The position numbers were made by a program, and so were the translations under genes. From assembly GCA_030603445.1 (NCBI GenBank), contig JAUVXU010000004.1, positions 1 through 64,000 on the forward strand: a stretch of 64,000 nucleotides of DNA, given 5' to 3'. Positions 63,501 to 64,000 of this stretch are shown one piece after another. The stretch's first letter is position 1. The number at the start of each line of letters is the position of its first letter. The notes beneath the pieces are model-generated. The model saw only the letters and a list, made by a program, of their open reading frames with translations, searched no databases and was not told the DNA's origin. The DNA is from Methanomicrobia archaeon (lineage in GTDB: Archaea; Methanobacteriota_B; Thermococci; Methanofastidiosales; NM3).

Positions 63501-63697
63501 AAAATCTCAACGTCGAGGATATGATAACTACTCATATTGATTGCGACTTCGCAGATATGGTGCGCACGCAGATAGACCACATGGCAAACGAAACACGCTC
63601 AAGCACCATCACACTTGGAGAAGGCAACAATGGCTACTTCAAGGAGTGGAGCATCGATAAAAACATCGCAAGGATATGGATTGAAAAGAGAGCATGA
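60587..63697 (+). CDS. ileS: isoleucyl-tRNA synthetase
   Basis: 1036 aa, class I. HIGH appears as HLGT in YVTGAIHLGTAWNK (about residue 51); KMSKS appears as MHKSTGNAI (about 598). The CP1 editing domain has WTTTPWTLPANLAVAVHPD, and zinc-ligand Cys pairs (CPRC, CRW-C, CPEC) are present. AAGGTG precedes the ATG. Length fits archaeal/eukaryotic-type IleRS. Confidence 0.95.
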   Translation: MKQIKEGYNSDTVEKNVMTYWEDHDIINKYMAKKGKTWYWCDGPPYVTGAIHLGTAWNKMIKDTVLRYKTMKGYSPTLQPGFDMHGLPIEVKVEEMLNLETKKDIEDKIGTDAFIKKCKEFAIENMNRMITQFKDIGCWMEWDRPYMPIKDEYIESGWYTLKKAWEKDLFFRDKRVTHWCPRCETALAEHEVRGEHKMVEDPSIFVKFKLYDRENEYLLIWTTTPWTLPANLAVAVHPDFDYVEVMVEDETWIVAESLLKQVFSQLKLDYTVVGYLKGKDMEGWRYEHPLLDENPTQKKFFDENKAYHSVILGEHVTLEDGTGCVHTAPGFGAEDHEMGKKYGLTAYSPIDDLGKLTDSKYEGLFIKDADPLIITDLTKKGLMVRSSTITHKYPFCWRCKSPLIFKATKQWFLDITKIKPQIIEKNKKVEWIPGWVHKRYENGVDNVGDWCISRQRYWGMPLPIWMCEKGHYICVGSREEMEERTINDAKVPELHRPYVDEVIMACPECGKDMHRVKDIVDVWFDSSIASWASLHYPHDKKLFEKIWPAEYIVEGNDQVTKWFYAQQAASVITFGEVPYKRVQMHGFVYDACGDAMHKSTGNAIAPEDAVEREGRDIFRFFSLWHQQPSDDLKFSWEDISSVRRMATILWNVYKFTTTYMALDNYDVSTKYDAIKGALRMEDRWLISRINSVNAQVGSAMEEYMFHKAARPIMDFIVEDLSRWYVRLVRSRTWKEGDDSDKLAAYFTLHYALVKLSKIGAPLMPYLSEEIYRNFSSEKESVHLESFPIEDATLINTQLEEEMAYARKIVDACANARQKGEIKQRWPVSEIIVESDNVVVEKAINDLGNVLKEQINTKIIKIGHVKRAFDAKPNYKKLGPKFKGDAKNVADAIIAADQNAMIRDIQTAGTSTVGKFTIDSDDITLEECVPSGWQASETDFGTVFINTVITDDLRSEAMARELIRRIQEMRKEQNLNVEDMITTHIDCDFADMVRTQIDHMANETRSSTITLGEGNNGYFKEWSIDKNIARIWIEKRA

Positions 63698-63704
63698 TCT
63701 TTTT

Positions 63705-64000
63705 TCATCTTTTTCTTCTTTTATCCCCTGATTTAGAGGGAGGATTAAATATTTTCTCATCGACCGCCACCCCCAACCCAGGTTCGTAAGCTGGCTGGAT
63801 AATACCTTTTTTTATCTTTATGCCTGTTGCAGGCTGATGCTTAAGGAATATAAACGTGTCAAGGTCGGCAAACTTCACGTTGCTGCATGCAAGTGCGACA
63901 TGAAGCGATGCTGCTATTGATATGGCGGTCTCGGCCATGCAACCCATCATGCATGGTACGCCATATGCCTGTGCCATTGCGACCATCTTAATAGCAGAGG
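63705..64000 (-). CDS. enolase-superfamily epimerase, C-terminal part (runs off the window)
   Basis: About 98 codons visible; the frame is open past the right edge. SAIKMVAMAQAYGVPCMMGCMAETAISIAASLHVALA and DLDTFIFLKHQPATG ... PGLGVAVDEK match the end of the barrel of L-Ala-D/L-Glu-type dipeptide epimerases (MLE subgroup). It races substrates through enolate chemistry with Mg2+; the exact substrate is unclear without the rest. Convergent with ileS. Confidence 0.75.
   Translation of the reverse strand, partial: SAIKMVAMAQAYGVPCMMGCMAETAISIAASLHVALACSNVKFADLDTFIFLKHQPATGIKIKKGIIQPAYEPGLGVAVDEKIFNPPSKSGDKRRKR

Overview
This window is chromosomal DNA from an archaeon, most likely a mesophilic to moderately thermophilic euryarchaeote. 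The evidence is a full set of archaeal information-processing genes (aIF1A, aRF1, archease, arginyl- and isoleucyl-tRNA synthetases, topoisomerase VI A and B, the Hef helicase/nuclease), the archaeal bifunctional FBP aldolase/phosphatase beside an archaeal-length triosephosphate isomerase, a GGPP synthase, the tungstate transporter WtpABC, and four-subunit pyruvate and 2-oxoisovalerate ferredoxin oxidoreductases. Promoters look archaeal: TATA boxes lie about 25 bp before the start, often with no leader. The POR/VOR, WtpABC and Hef combination recalls Thermococci or Methanofastidiosa-like lineages. That placement is inference; no methanogenesis gene is present.

Layout. 0-4 kb: WtpABC behind a ModE-like operator, then two tandem half-permeases. 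4-14 kb: GMC-type oxidoreductase, two zinc-ribbon proteins, a MarR-MATE operon, a secreted M6-like peptidase, a DUF4342 protein, a winged-helix protein, a V4R protein and GGPP synthase. 14-22 kb: a USP-P-type ATPase operon, a secreted beta-helix/calcineurin-phosphoesterase fusion, a class V aminotransferase and a tiny HNH protein. 22-25 kb: an ECF-like S component, aIF1A with an unusual start, tRNA-Thr(CGU), and a phenylacetate-CoA ligase/ACT pair. 25.2-29.5 kb: an AT-rich accessory island with an MFS remnant, a 49-aa leaderless gene, a SAP-repeat PD-(D/E)XK nuclease, a membrane protein and a lipoprotein. 29.7-38.4 kb: SppA, then one long leftward cluster vorGDAB-porGDAB followed by a YkgJ-like protein, a Nip7-like PUA protein and an FKBP isomerase. 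38.6-42.8 kb: a large secreted propeller/beta-helix protein flanked by direct repeats of the 3' end of an ECF S-component gene, then that gene and its divergent winged-helix regulator. 42.8-64 kb: mostly housekeeping (YchF GTPase, GcvT/GcvH, Hef, Xaa-Pro peptidase, archease, aRF1, ArgS, PHP phosphoesterase, FBPA/P, TPI, DUF531, Top6BA, IleRS), interrupted by one repeat-rich secreted beta-helix protein. The window ends inside an enolase-superfamily gene.

How the genes fit together. POR and VOR make or use acyl-CoAs with ferredoxin; WtpABC could supply tungsten for ferredoxin-linked aldehyde oxidoreductases elsewhere in the genome. FBPA/P and TPI serve gluconeogenesis. GcvT and GcvH point to glycine/C1 metabolism, with GcvP outside the window.

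The main points for follow-up are: the SAP-PD-(D/E)XK nuclease island; several genes whose only well-placed start after a strong Shine-Dalgarno is a non-standard codon, including the initiation factor aIF1A; a roughly 70-bp promoter/leader shared by two unrelated genes 36 kb apart; and a 150-bp direct duplication bracketing a secreted-protein gene.
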